From: UBA2943 sp946534895
GTDB taxonomy: Bacteria > Bacillota > Clostridia > Christensenellales > Aristaeellaceae
DNA: 64,000 bases
Reading direction: 5' to 3'
Assembly: GCA_946534895.1 (NCBI GenBank)
Contig: CAMNDE010000004.1
Location: 1 to 64,000, forward strand
Shown: piece after piece, positions 25,113 through 34,015 of the stretch
How the letters are laid out: every line of letters begins with the position of its first letter
Position numbering within the stretch: position 1 is the stretch's first letter
Position numbers and translations under genes: made by a program
Notes under the pieces: generated by a model
Told to the model about the DNA's origin: nothing
The model's database searches: none
What the model saw: only the letters and a program-made list of their open reading frames with translations

Positions 25113-27187
25113 GCTTCCTGCGCCTCCTTCAGCACGGCCACGTCCACGCTCTCAGGCATGATATGCACCGTCTTTTCGTTTCCGTCCTCCGTGCGCACCT
25201 TCACGCACTGCTCCCTGGATGTCGGGTTCCACAGCGTTACGGCCAGCCCGCCATCCTTTGCCTTCCAGCCCCTCACATACACGTAGGGATTGTCTGACTC
25301 GAACCCGTCCCGGTCCACAAATCTGCCCTCCAGCAGATATCTGGCATACTGGTGGTACAGCGCATTGAGTTCCTTCAGGTAGGCCGTGTACGCCGGTATA
25401 TCCTTCAGACTTCCGCAGCACCGGTAGATGGTCATGTCAAAGCGCAGGCCCAGCAGGAAACTGTATCCCGCATACGCGCGGTAATGCTCCTCGTCCTGTC
25501 CGCACTCGCGGTTTGTGGTCAGAAGCTCCGGGAACGTGTACCGATACATTTCGCTCAGGCGGCTGTCCTCTCCTGCACGGGCAAGATCCTCCGCGCCCTG
25601 GGTGGTCAGAAGCCGCGCGTCAGGCCAGACGCACACACCGTGGGCCATGTCCATGCTCGCGCCGAAGATATCCACATTGTGTTCCATGAAAATGGCCCGG
25701 TCACTGCCGTAGCTTTTCACGTGCGCCCTGAGTCCCGCATAGTTGGCCGCCTTGTCCGCATAGGCCATGGACGGCCGGGTATGCGTATGCCCGTGCGCAA
25801 AGCAGAAATACGCATAGTATCCGCCGATGTCATAGAGCACGCCGTCCGCACCAAGTTCCAGGCACTGACTGGCCGCCCACTTCATCTTCTCCTGCCATTT
25901 CGGGGCACCGGGGCAGGCGGCATACATGGGCATGGGCGGGTTCCCGATCTTCCGGTAGGTACCCTCCCCGCTGTAGGTCTCGGCAAACGGGATCGGCTCA
26001 TCCCAGATGGACTGCATGAGCACATCCTTCCCGCCCTCCTCGCGGAAGAACCGGCTCTTCGGGTCCACCAGCAGGTAGCTCAGGAACATGACCACGCGCC
26101 CGCCCCTGCTGTGGACATACTCAATGCCTTCCTTCAGCTTTTCGACTCCGCCCGCGCCGGGATCCGGCACGTAATCCGGCCACATGCGGGCAAACCCGCC
26201 CTGCTCCCAGCCGAGCAGATACAGCGTATTGAACCCGGCCGCCTCCGTTTCATCCCAGAGCGCCGGGATATCCGCATAGGTCCAGTTGTATTCGCCGTGG
26301 TGCTGCCGCAATATTACCCGCAGCCAGCCCGTCATGTCACGGCACCAGTCGGGACGTTCCGGCGGCACATACCCGCTCTTTTTCTCCATGAACGCACGGT
26401 ACATGCGGCTCCCCGCGTGCCAGTCGCCCGCGTGCGGGTATATGTCCATCCATGGGCTCTGATAGCTCCGGCCGGCACTCAGCATGGGATAATAAATGCA
26501 TCCGAAGCGGAGCAGATTTTTCCGGGTGTCGCGCTCGGCGTGCAGGCCATGGGTTTCATGGGCCGTGTCCTCCGAGCCGATGTACAGTCCCATCTCCTCC
26601 CTGTACCAGTCGAACCACTGCATGGAGGCCTGCCCGCTGGGATACAGCGCGTCCATGTCCGTATGATACTGGTCATGCCGCTCATACTTGCGGAACCCGG
26701 CATAGGTGGACAGATCATTGAATGCCGGACGGGGCACACGGATGCCCAGGTCCCGGGGCCAGGCAAGAAAGTCGTGTTCCGGATCCCCGTTCAGGGAACG
26801 CACGCCGGATACCGGCGTCAGCTGAATCTCCTGCACCACAATGCGCGCATCCCGGTTCTCCACACGCGCATTTATGCGCAGGCCGCGATTGGTCATCTGC
26901 AGACAGATTTCCAGGCCCACGTCCAGCTGTTCCCCGTCCGCACCGGTCAGGGAATCGTAGGTCAGGGTCAGCCGGTCCGCATCCGCGCGCACACAGGCGC
27001 TGCCAGGCGCCTGATGCTCCTGAAACACCGGTCTTTCCGCAAACTCCGTGCCCGGCACGGAATAGATCAGCTTCCAGATATGCCCGCACTCCTCCACCCG
27101 CTCGCTTCCGTCCGCGAATTTCAGGGATGCGTGCATTCCGTTTTCATCAAGCGCATAATCCATGGTTTTTCCATTCAGACTGGTCAT
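25109..27187 (-). CDS. DUF6259 glycosidase-like protein (copy 2)
   Basis: A 692-residue cytosolic relative of the protein at 20117-22315. It keeps the same plan: N-terminal beta domains, then NWTYADIPALWDETEAAGFNTLYLLGWEQGGF opening the barrel. Candidate acids are Asp453 in VLYDIGG and Glu502 in IFMEHNVD, matching Asp476 and Glu526 of copy 1. Low overall similarity suggests different substrates. ATG 27187 follows AAAGGAGAGAG and lies one base after the stop of the DUF5107 gene, so the two are tightly coupled. Family assigned by motif, not by search. Confidence 0.8.
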   Translation of the reverse strand: MTSLNGKTMDYALDENGMHASLKFADGSERVEECGHIWKLIYSVPGTEFAERPVFQEHQAPGSACVRADADRLTLTYDSLTGADGEQLDVGLEICLQMTNRGLRINARVENRDARIVVQEIQLTPVSGVRSLNGDPEHDFLAWPRDLGIRVPRPAFNDLSTYAGFRKYERHDQYHTDMDALYPSGQASMQWFDWYREEMGLYIGSEDTAHETHGLHAERDTRKNLLRFGCIYYPMLSAGRSYQSPWMDIYPHAGDWHAGSRMYRAFMEKKSGYVPPERPDWCRDMTGWLRVILRQHHGEYNWTYADIPALWDETEAAGFNTLYLLGWEQGGFARMWPDYVPDPGAGGVEKLKEGIEYVHSRGGRVVMFLSYLLVDPKSRFFREEGGKDVLMQSIWDEPIPFAETYSGEGTYRKIGNPPMPMYAACPGAPKWQEKMKWAASQCLELGADGVLYDIGGYYAYFCFAHGHTHTRPSMAYADKAANYAGLRAHVKSYGSDRAIFMEHNVDIFGASMDMAHGVCVWPDARLLTTQGAEDLARAGEDSRLSEMYRYTFPELLTTNRECGQDEEHYRAYAGYSFLLGLRFDMTIYRCCGSLKDIPAYTAYLKELNALYHQYARYLLEGRFVDRDGFESDNPYVYVRGWKAKDGGLAVTLWNPTSREQCVKVRTEDGNEKTVHIMPESVDVAVLKEAQEA

Positions 27188-27188
27188 G

Positions 27189-30100
27189 TCACTCTCTCCT
27201 TTCGGTCTTTTCAAGAAAGCGCACAAACGTCCGCGCATAGAGATTTACCGGCCAGAGCTCAAGAGAGCGCAGGGCCTCCTGCTGCGCCTGTTCCCGGTTG
27301 CCCAGCACTGCCTGGGCAAGCGCGCGCTGCCAGGCGCAGGCCGCGCCGCGCAGCCGCTCCGGCTGCTCCATATAGGAAATAAAGAATGGCGTGGTTCTGT
27401 AGTATCCGGCGTCCCGGCGGCCTTCCGCCTGATCCTGCTCCCTCAGGATCCGGGCGATCAGATTCAGCGCCTCAGGCCGCCTGCCAAGCAGTATCCGTGC
27501 CGCGGCCTGCCAGGTCCGCATTTCCGGAAGATGCATGAATGTAAACGAATCCGTAGGCGCGCCTGCGACTTTTTCCAGGATTTCCCGCGCCTCGCTGTCC
27601 CTGCCGAGCTTTTCCAGGCACCAGGCCTCAAAGACCTGCGCAGGCATGACCAGCACATCATTCCACAGCCCGGCACCAAGGTGCTCCGGCAGTTCCTGAG
27701 CCGTCCGGAACCAGGCACAGCCCTCCTCCAGCCGGTCTTCCAGGCATTTCTCCAGACCCTGTCCCATGCACGCATGAATATACTGCTCGGCCACGGCATG
27801 CTCACCGCCTTCACAGGGAACAAAGTCATGCTTCTCCAGTTCCGCGTACGCATCCGCATACCGGCCGGCCAGGTTCAGCGCCATGCATGTTTCCAGGATC
27901 AGGTCTTCCCGCAGATTTTCCTGACCGGCCAGGGTTTCGGCCACTTCTGCCGGATCCTGGCCCGTGGACAGCATGACATGCGCCCATTCGTACAGCAGCT
28001 GCTGATCTTCCGGATGCGCGTGCACCGCCCAGCTGAGAAGCGTCTGTGCATCCCCGCGCCGGTTCAGGTGCGAATACAGGGCCACGGCAAGATTGCGGCG
28101 GGGCATTACATCATCCGGTGCGCCTTCCGCGGCGCGCCGGAAAAGATCCGCCGCCTCATTCCAGTGCCCGCGGTCATACAGGAGACAGCCGAGCAGATCG
28201 AGCGCCTGCACATCATCCGGCCGCGCGCGCAGCGCCGCCTCCAGCGCTCTCTTTTCCAGACGCCGCCGGGGATAGGCAGGACCCACATGCCAGGTGCCCG
28301 CTTTTTTCCAGGCTGTGCACCTGTCCTGCAGATATCCGCGCACATACTCGGTCATCATGGTGCGCTCTCTGTCCGGCAGATGATCCAGGACTTCCAGGGC
28401 AAGCGCGCCAAAGCCCGCCTCCGTCAGTTCCTCCGCCGTATCGAGTACGGACTGGGCCGGACTGCTGCGCAGGCTGTCATAGAACGCGGGCTCTGCCCCG
28501 CTTCTGAGCAGGCGCGCCGGCACATGGAGCGGGTCCATGCCGAGCAGGCCTTCCAGCGCCTGTCCGGCTTCCTGTCCGCATCCCATCTGTTTCAGGGCAA
28601 GCACCCGGAGAAACTGCGCCGTATCATTGCCGGCCTGCACTTCCAGAGCCTGGCGCGCATGCTCCTCCATATCCGTCCAGTGCCCGAACCGTCCGTCCAG
28701 CATGGCCGCCCGGGTCAGGGCCGCACCCCGCGTATCCCCTGCCCAGGCGGACTGCATATACCATTCCCAGGCTTCTGTGAACCTGCCCGTTTCTTCCAGA
28801 ATGCGCGCCATCAGATACTGGATCTCACCGCTCTCCGGATGGAAATTGCGCATGGTCACTCGCTTCCAGGCTCTCCCGCAGTATTCCAGAGCCTTTTCCG
28901 GACGCATATGCGCCAGCTCAAAGCGGGCCATGGCCGTGAGCGCCGGCACATACTCCGGTTCGCGCCTGAGCGCTTCCAGATAATAGGCGTCCGGAGAAAT
29001 GCCCGGATCCCTGTACTGCTCCACATGCACACCGCACAGGTATGCTTCCTCGGCGTCCTTCAGCATGTCCAGCGTCGGATTGTCCGGAAGCGTATCCGGC
29101 AGCTCCGCTTCCCGGACCTGCCCTTCCCGCTTCCAGCAGAGGATTTCCCGTCCCTGCGCATCCCGGACACGGATGCTGTCCGGTTCATGGTCCAGCTCAA
29201 TCTCCAGAATGTTCTCCGGGCAGACCGTACAGGTGACTTCCGCATCATCCGTCTGTACATGGATATTCTCCATGCCCCTGGTGGCCTGCAGATACAGTTT
29301 CCCGTCATGCACGCTGACGGCACAGTCACGCTCCGCGCACAGAGGAACACCCATGGCGCCTACGGGATACCAGGTCTGGCTGAAGGCCCGGGATTCATAG
29401 GGCTGAAGCCAGGCAAAGTCCGGCTGGTTCAGGGAATAGGAGGAGGCCATCAGCTCCGCATAGGTCCCGTCCGTATCCGTCAGCGCCTTCTCCCAGCTCC
29501 GTGACAGCTGGCTGTAGGCCCATGTGAACATTTTCTTGCCTACGCTAACGGTATGGTCCGCCACATGCATCACGCCGCACTTTCTGCGCTCATCATAGCC
29601 GCCGAAAAAGTTGTAGCGCGTGGCCGCACAGAAGAAGGAAGTGGGACGCCGGGTATTCCCGTGCCGGGACAGATCTCTTTCCTGACCGAAATCCATGCCG
29701 TTGTACATGCCGCTGGCCAATGGATAGGTGGTCACGCTTTTCCTGTAATGGAACTGTACATAATGGACATCAGAGGGAAACACAAGCCGGTAATCCTCAT
29801 GCACCGGCACAGCCGCATTCTCCCACCACAGGAAGGAGTGGCGCTCCGGTGTGCGGTTAAAGAGCCGGACCCGCGTCTCAAATCTCGCCTCGCTGGGAGC
29901 CAGGGAAATACCCACCATGCCCTTCATCCGGTCCAGCGGCTCATGCTCGCTCATCCATACCGTCGCACTTCCGTCTTCCGACCGCTCCACCGCCACGTCC
30001 ACCGGCATAAAGGTGCTTGGGCGGTGATGGCACGGCCAGTTGAACTCGCAGCCGCCGGAAATCCAGTTGCCCAGCATGCCGATCAGTGCCGGCTTGATGA

Positions 30101-30395
30101 CATGCTGCTTATAGAAGAAATCATAGCCCGTGCGCTTGTCCAGCGCAGAATAGATCCGGCCTCCGTACTCCGGCATCAATTGTATTCTCAGATAGGCATT
30201 TTCCAGGGTAACTACACGCACCGGGCGCATGATATGCTCCGAGCGGTCCACGCGCGTCACCACCCGGTTCGGGTAGGGATTTCCGCTGGAACGCTGATGC
30301 ACCCGGTTTTCTGCAAACATGGGGTATGCTTCAGGCGGCGCAAATGCATAGGAGGGAAAATTCAGAATTTCATCAGCGACAGTCACAACGTTCAT
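27189..30395 (-). CDS. DUF5107 domain protein with TPR array (copy 2)
   Basis: A 1068-residue paralogue of the protein at 13328-16576, with the same architecture: a mutarotase-like DUF5107 domain (about 55-340; LMPEYGGRIYSALDK, GGCEFNWPCHHRPSTFMPVD, FLWWENAAV) then TPR helices to the end. The shared GG-x-EFNWP-x-HHRPSTFMPVD block is the likely sugar site. ATG 30395 is selected from GAGG eight bases upstream rather than GTG 30404. First gene of a five-gene operon (DUF5107, DUF6259, GNAT, DUF4838, DUF6259) divergent from a LacI-like sensor. No signal peptide. Confidence 0.87.
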   Translation of the reverse strand: MNVVTVADEILNFPSYAFAPPEAYPMFAENRVHQRSSGNPYPNRVVTRVDRSEHIMRPVRVVTLENAYLRIQLMPEYGGRIYSALDKRTGYDFFYKQHVIKPALIGMLGNWISGGCEFNWPCHHRPSTFMPVDVAVERSEDGSATVWMSEHEPLDRMKGMVGISLAPSEARFETRVRLFNRTPERHSFLWWENAAVPVHEDYRLVFPSDVHYVQFHYRKSVTTYPLASGMYNGMDFGQERDLSRHGNTRRPTSFFCAATRYNFFGGYDERRKCGVMHVADHTVSVGKKMFTWAYSQLSRSWEKALTDTDGTYAELMASSYSLNQPDFAWLQPYESRAFSQTWYPVGAMGVPLCAERDCAVSVHDGKLYLQATRGMENIHVQTDDAEVTCTVCPENILEIELDHEPDSIRVRDAQGREILCWKREGQVREAELPDTLPDNPTLDMLKDAEEAYLCGVHVEQYRDPGISPDAYYLEALRREPEYVPALTAMARFELAHMRPEKALEYCGRAWKRVTMRNFHPESGEIQYLMARILEETGRFTEAWEWYMQSAWAGDTRGAALTRAAMLDGRFGHWTDMEEHARQALEVQAGNDTAQFLRVLALKQMGCGQEAGQALEGLLGMDPLHVPARLLRSGAEPAFYDSLRSSPAQSVLDTAEELTEAGFGALALEVLDHLPDRERTMMTEYVRGYLQDRCTAWKKAGTWHVGPAYPRRRLEKRALEAALRARPDDVQALDLLGCLLYDRGHWNEAADLFRRAAEGAPDDVMPRRNLAVALYSHLNRRGDAQTLLSWAVHAHPEDQQLLYEWAHVMLSTGQDPAEVAETLAGQENLREDLILETCMALNLAGRYADAYAELEKHDFVPCEGGEHAVAEQYIHACMGQGLEKCLEDRLEEGCAWFRTAQELPEHLGAGLWNDVLVMPAQVFEAWCLEKLGRDSEAREILEKVAGAPTDSFTFMHLPEMRTWQAAARILLGRRPEALNLIARILREQDQAEGRRDAGYYRTTPFFISYMEQPERLRGAACAWQRALAQAVLGNREQAQQEALRSLELWPVNLYARTFVRFLEKTERRE

Positions 30396-30451
30396 CCGTG
30401 TCACCTCATTCTTTTTTGGTCAGCCGGGCAGAGTATCCTTGTATTAAGGAA

Positions 30452-30460
30452 AGTATAGCA
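30452..30460 (-). promoter_or_regulatory. extended -10 promoter element of the five-gene operon
   Basis: Minus strand TGCTATACT, an extended -10, about 57 bases before the DUF5107 ATG. The -35 region (TGTTCC at 17 bases) is poor, suggesting control by an activator or reliance on the TGn element. Confidence 0.45.
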
Positions 30461-30532
30461 TGCCGCACAGACCCGGAACAGACCAAAAACTCCGGATTTT
30501 TTCCCGTTTTTTCTGTGTCCGCGTTGCCTGAC

Positions 30533-30561
30533 TTGCCTGCAGGGAAGCAAAAGATTACAAT
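30533..30561 (+). promoter_or_regulatory. promoter of the LacI-like sensor gene
   Basis: -35 TTGCCT, 17 bases, -10 TACAAT, ending 32 bases before the ATG. It is divergent from the operon promoter at 30452-30460, so one bound regulator could touch both. Confidence 0.6.
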
Positions 30562-30593
30562 AGCATGAGTGCTGAAAACAAAGAGGTGACCCT

Positions 30594-31727
30594 ATGCTCA
30601 TCCCCGTGCTCACGGAACCGAATTTCCGCTCCTATCTGTGGGCCAGACAGACCCTGGACGGCATCATGCAGGAGGCCTCCCGCCGCAAATACAAGGTTCA
30701 GACCATTGATGCCCGCGCCTACGAGACCGTGGACTATGACGCGCTTTTCACGTCTTCCCGGCGCATGCTCATTGTCATCGGCACCTCCGTATCCTGGATG
30801 CCCAGAGCCCTCGCCTTTTTCTCCCAGCACGGCATTGAATCCGTGTTTATCTCCTTTGATCCCTCCGAAACCACCCTGCCCATCGGCATGGTGCGGATGG
30901 ACTATGTCGGAGCCATGCATCACCTGGTCACCTATCTTGAATCCTGCGGACGCGACCGCATCGCGCTGTACGGGTACAACCCCAACTCCTCCGCGGACAA
31001 TATCAAGATGCGCTATTTCCAGAACTACTGCCGCTCCCGCGCCAGGTCCTGGGAGGAGAGCATTTTCTATAATTACGCTTCCCTGAACGGATGCTACCGT
31101 TCCTTTTCCGGCGCTGTCTCCCGCTTCAATGCCGTGATCTGCGCCAATGACATTGCCGCCGTTTCCCTGCTTTCCCTGCTCCGCAAAGACGGCATTTCCG
31201 TTCCGGACGATCTTTACGTGGCCACCTTCGGATCCTCGCGCATTGCCGAGCGCATCTCGCCCTCGCTGACCACCATCACCCTGGATCACTCAGAGCTCGG
31301 TCGCCAGGCTGTCATCCTCTATTCCTTCCTCAGCCGGCAGACTGTCACCTCCAGCGTTTCCATGCGTGTCCGATCGCGCCTGATCGTGCGCGCGTCCACC
31401 GGAAATCATCCGGACTGCCTGGAGGACTGGTCCGCGCCGCCGGAAACCGACGCCTTTGTGAGTCAGGTGAACTTCTATGCGGACAGGGAAGCCTCCATGC
31501 TCCTGCGCGGAGAATCCCTGATCAGCGCGTGCGATGAAACGGATCTTCAGCTTCTTCACGGACTGCTCCATCGCCAGTCCATGGAAAGCATGCGGCAGAC
31601 TCTTTTCCTTACAGCCAGTGCACTTCAGTACCGCAAAAAGCGGCTCATGGACGCCGCCGAGTGCGCATCATCCACAGAATTTCTTCAGTTTCTGCGCTGG
31701 CTCCAGGAAAAAGACCTGCTCAGCTGA
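30594..31727 (+). CDS. LacI/GalR-type sugar-sensing domain protein without N-terminal HTH
   Basis: A 377-residue protein. Residues about 1-265 match the periplasmic-binding-like effector domain of LacI/GalR regulators: a first strand beginning MLIPVLTEPNF, the FNAVICANDIAAVSLLSLLRKDGISVPDDL segment, and SPSLTTITLDHSELGRQAV. The normal 60-residue HTH before it is missing: the ATG has its own GAGGTGA site and the effector fold begins at once. The last 100 residues are helical, and LLHGLLHRQSMESMRQTLFL followed by SALQYRKKRLMD could be a C-terminal HTH of LuxR-like type. It is probably the regulator of the divergent operon. Confidence 0.72.
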   Translation: MLIPVLTEPNFRSYLWARQTLDGIMQEASRRKYKVQTIDARAYETVDYDALFTSSRRMLIVIGTSVSWMPRALAFFSQHGIESVFISFDPSETTLPIGMVRMDYVGAMHHLVTYLESCGRDRIALYGYNPNSSADNIKMRYFQNYCRSRARSWEESIFYNYASLNGCYRSFSGAVSRFNAVICANDIAAVSLLSLLRKDGISVPDDLYVATFGSSRIAERISPSLTTITLDHSELGRQAVILYSFLSRQTVTSSVSMRVRSRLIVRASTGNHPDCLEDWSAPPETDAFVSQVNFYADREASMLLRGESLISACDETDLQLLHGLLHRQSMESMRQTLFLTASALQYRKKRLMDAAECASSTEFLQFLRWLQEKDLLS

Positions 31728-31788
31728 CGCTTTTCCCCGGAGCTGTCACAAATTTCTTCGGAGAGTTTCCTGAAAACTTTGCATGCAT

Positions 31789-31812
31789 GCCCCTGTGTCC
31801 GTGCACAGGGGC
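31789..31812 (+). terminator. hairpin after the LacI-like gene
   Basis: Perfect nine-base arms GCCCCTGTG and CACAGGGGC with a six-base loop, 62 bases after the stop. There is no immediate T-run, so termination strength is uncertain. It separates this gene from the importer promoter at 31890. Confidence 0.5.
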
Positions 31813-31889
31813 TGATTTGTCCGTATCTGTCGGTATTCTGTCGGTTTTACCCGGCATTTTTGTTTTTTCTGGGAGACATTGGATAATGA

Positions 31890-31918
31890 TTGCACATTTT
31901 TCAGGGGTATGCTATAAT
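31890..31918 (+). promoter_or_regulatory. promoter of the sugar ABC importer operon
   Basis: -35 TTGCAC, 17 bases, extended TGC-TATAAT -10. Near consensus; the leader to the LplB start is about 95 bases. Confidence 0.8.
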
Positions 31919-32016
31919 TTCCGCGAATGATAACACCAATCTCATAGACAGCGGGCTTTCAGGGGCACCTGAGAGTTTTGCTGCACCAGCGGACGTTCCG
32001 AAAGGGGGCCGGGATA

Positions 32017-32973
32017 TTGTCCACTCCCCATATTCAAAAGCTGAATTTCTTCACTTCCAAGACAAAGCGGAAGCGCGTTTTGAGCAATATATGGAGAAAC
32101 CGGTACATCTATATGATGGTGATTCCGGTGCTCGTGTACATGGCTCTGTTCAAGTATCTGCCCATGTACTATCTGCGGGCGGCCTTTTATGATTTCAAGC
32201 TGCTCAAGGGATTCGAAGGCTCCAAGTACGTGGGCACCAAATGGTTCGAGCGTCTCCTGTCCAGTCCGGAGCTGTGGCAGTACATCCGCAACACGCTCTC
32301 CCTGAACCTGCTCAGTCTTGCCATCTGTTTCCCTGCACCGCTGATCTTCGCGCTCCTGCTCAACGAAGTGCGCAATGTGCCCTACAAGAAAGTGGTGCAG
32401 ACCATCTCCTACATGCCGCACTTTGTGTCCACCGTGGTTCTGGTGAGCATGATCAACAACATTCTTTCGCCGTCCCTGGGCACCCTGGCCAAGATCTACA
32501 AGCTCTTCGGGCTCACGCCGGTGAACTTCCTGTCGATCCCGGACTATTTCTACGGTATCAACATCGTGTCCGGCGTCTGGCAGACCATGGGCTGGAACGC
32601 CATTATCTATATCTCCGCCATCTCCGGCATTGACATGAACCTGTATGAGGCTGCCAAGATTGACGGCGCCGGCCGCTGGAAGCAGACGCTGCACGTAACC
32701 ATTCCAGGCATTCTCAACACCTTCATCCTGCTTCTCATCATGCAGATCGGTCAGATGCTCAACTGCGTGTTTGACAAGATCTACCTGCTGCAGAACACCC
32801 TGAACCTGCAGGTTTCGGAGATGCTGCCCACCTACGTCTACAAGGTCGGCATGGAAAGCCACAAGTACGGTCTGGCTACAGCTGGCGGTCTGTTCAATTC
32901 CGTGCTCTCTGTGATCCTGGTCATCATTGCCAATACCGTGAGCAAGAAGTTCTCCGAAACTTCGCTGTTCTGA
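32017..32973 (+). CDS. Sugar ABC transporter permease, LplB type
   Basis: A 318-residue membrane protein with six helices, first permease of an oligosaccharide importer. The EAA loop is YEAAKIDGAGRWKQTLHVTIPG, the ATPase contact. VGTKWFERLL and NVPYKKVVQTISYMPHFVSTVVL are typical of LplB-like proteins. No ATG fits before the first helix; the TTG at 32017 is used because AAAGGGGG lies eight bases before it, and a TTG at 31978 is less likely. No ATPase gene is adjacent; such importers usually share an MsmK-like ATPase encoded elsewhere. Confidence 0.9.
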   Translation: MSTPHIQKLNFFTSKTKRKRVLSNIWRNRYIYMMVIPVLVYMALFKYLPMYYLRAAFYDFKLLKGFEGSKYVGTKWFERLLSSPELWQYIRNTLSLNLLSLAICFPAPLIFALLLNEVRNVPYKKVVQTISYMPHFVSTVVLVSMINNILSPSLGTLAKIYKLFGLTPVNFLSIPDYFYGINIVSGVWQTMGWNAIIYISAISGIDMNLYEAAKIDGAGRWKQTLHVTIPGILNTFILLLIMQIGQMLNCVFDKIYLLQNTLNLQVSEMLPTYVYKVGMESHKYGLATAGGLFNSVLSVILVIIANTVSKKFSETSLF

Positions 32974-32988
32974 GAGGAGCGTGAAAGC

Positions 32989-33930
32989 ATGTCGCAGGCT
33001 GATGCCCGTTCCATGAAAAAGCAGAAAAAGCAGCATGATTTCATCAAGCGCTCCCGCGGTGAGAAGATCTTCAATGTCTGCAATTTAGTGCTGATGGCCA
33101 TCCTGCTCATTTTCCTGATCTACCCGGTGCTGAATGTGCTGGCCATTTCCCTGTCCAACGAAACGCAGGTCATGGCCGCCAATGTCACCTTCTACCCCAT
33201 CGGCTACAATCCCCAGGCCTATAAGACCATTTTTGCCGACAATGAGCTGTGGCGCTCCATCTTCAACACGGCTTTCGTCGCCTTCGGCGGATGCGTCTTC
33301 TCCCTGGTGGCGCTGTGCATCGCCGCCTATCCCCTGGCCTTCGGACAGTTTTACGGGAAAAAGATCTACTCCATCATTATCATGTTCACCATGTGGTTCC
33401 AGGGCGGCATTGTCCCGCTTTTCCTGGCCATCCAGAACCTCGGACTGTACGACACGCTCTGGGCCCTGATTCTCAACGGCCTGATCAGCGCCTACAATGT
33501 GGTCATCATCCGCAGTTATTTCGATTCCATCCCCATCTCGGTGGTGGAAAGCGCCCGGATTGACGGCGCCAATGACTTCACCATCCTGTTCCGCCTGATC
33601 ATTCCGCTGTCCAAGCCCGTGCTGGCCACGGTGGCGCTGTGGGTGATCGTCGGACACTGGAACGACTACATGAACCCCCTGATCCTGATCTCCTCCACCA
33701 GCAAGCATACCCTGCAGCTCAAGCTGAAGAGCCTGGTTCTTGCGGCGGAAAGCTCCACCAGCAACCTGTCCACGCTGAGCCAGACCACAGACCACAAGGG
33801 CGTGGCCGCCCTGTCCACCCAGGTCAAGAACGCCGTTCTGGTGGTCTCCATGGTCCCGATGATCGTCATCTATCCGTTCATCCAGCGGTTCTTCGTGTCC
33901 GGTGTCATGCTGGGATCGGTCAAGGGCTGA
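32989..33930 (+). CDS. Carbohydrate ABC transporter permease, YtcP type
   Basis: A 313-residue membrane protein, partner of the LplB permease. The EAA loop is VVESARIDGANDFTILFRLI; WFQGGIVPLFLAIQNLGLYDT and the C-terminal FVSGVMLGSVKG are family hallmarks. It starts 15 bases after the LplB stop with GAGAGGAGCGTG upstream. Together they form the pore for an oligosaccharide delivered by the binding protein encoded next. Confidence 0.93.
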   Translation: MSQADARSMKKQKKQHDFIKRSRGEKIFNVCNLVLMAILLIFLIYPVLNVLAISLSNETQVMAANVTFYPIGYNPQAYKTIFADNELWRSIFNTAFVAFGGCVFSLVALCIAAYPLAFGQFYGKKIYSIIIMFTMWFQGGIVPLFLAIQNLGLYDTLWALILNGLISAYNVVIIRSYFDSIPISVVESARIDGANDFTILFRLIIPLSKPVLATVALWVIVGHWNDYMNPLILISSTSKHTLQLKLKSLVLAAESSTSNLSTLSQTTDHKGVAALSTQVKNAVLVVSMVPMIVIYPFIQRFFVSGVMLGSVKG

Positions 33931-33943
33931 CAAAGGCATTCCC

Positions 33944-33961
33944 GGTCCGCTGTGGCGGGCC
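33944..33961 (+). other. intercistronic stem between permease and binding-protein genes
   Basis: Arms GGTCCGC and GCGGGCC around TGTG in the 85-base gap. Without a T-run it would act as an mRNA processing or stability element that lets the binding protein exceed the permeases. Weak evidence. Confidence 0.35.
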
Positions 33962-34015
33962 GAGAACATATTGTTTCCCATCTCTCTGTTACCTTTTACG
34001 AAGGAGGCAAACGAC

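Noticed and set aside
25352..29504. Long open frames antisense to DUF6259 and DUF5107 genes
   Set aside because: Again shadows of the real genes: Arg/His/Pro-rich sequence, no start context.
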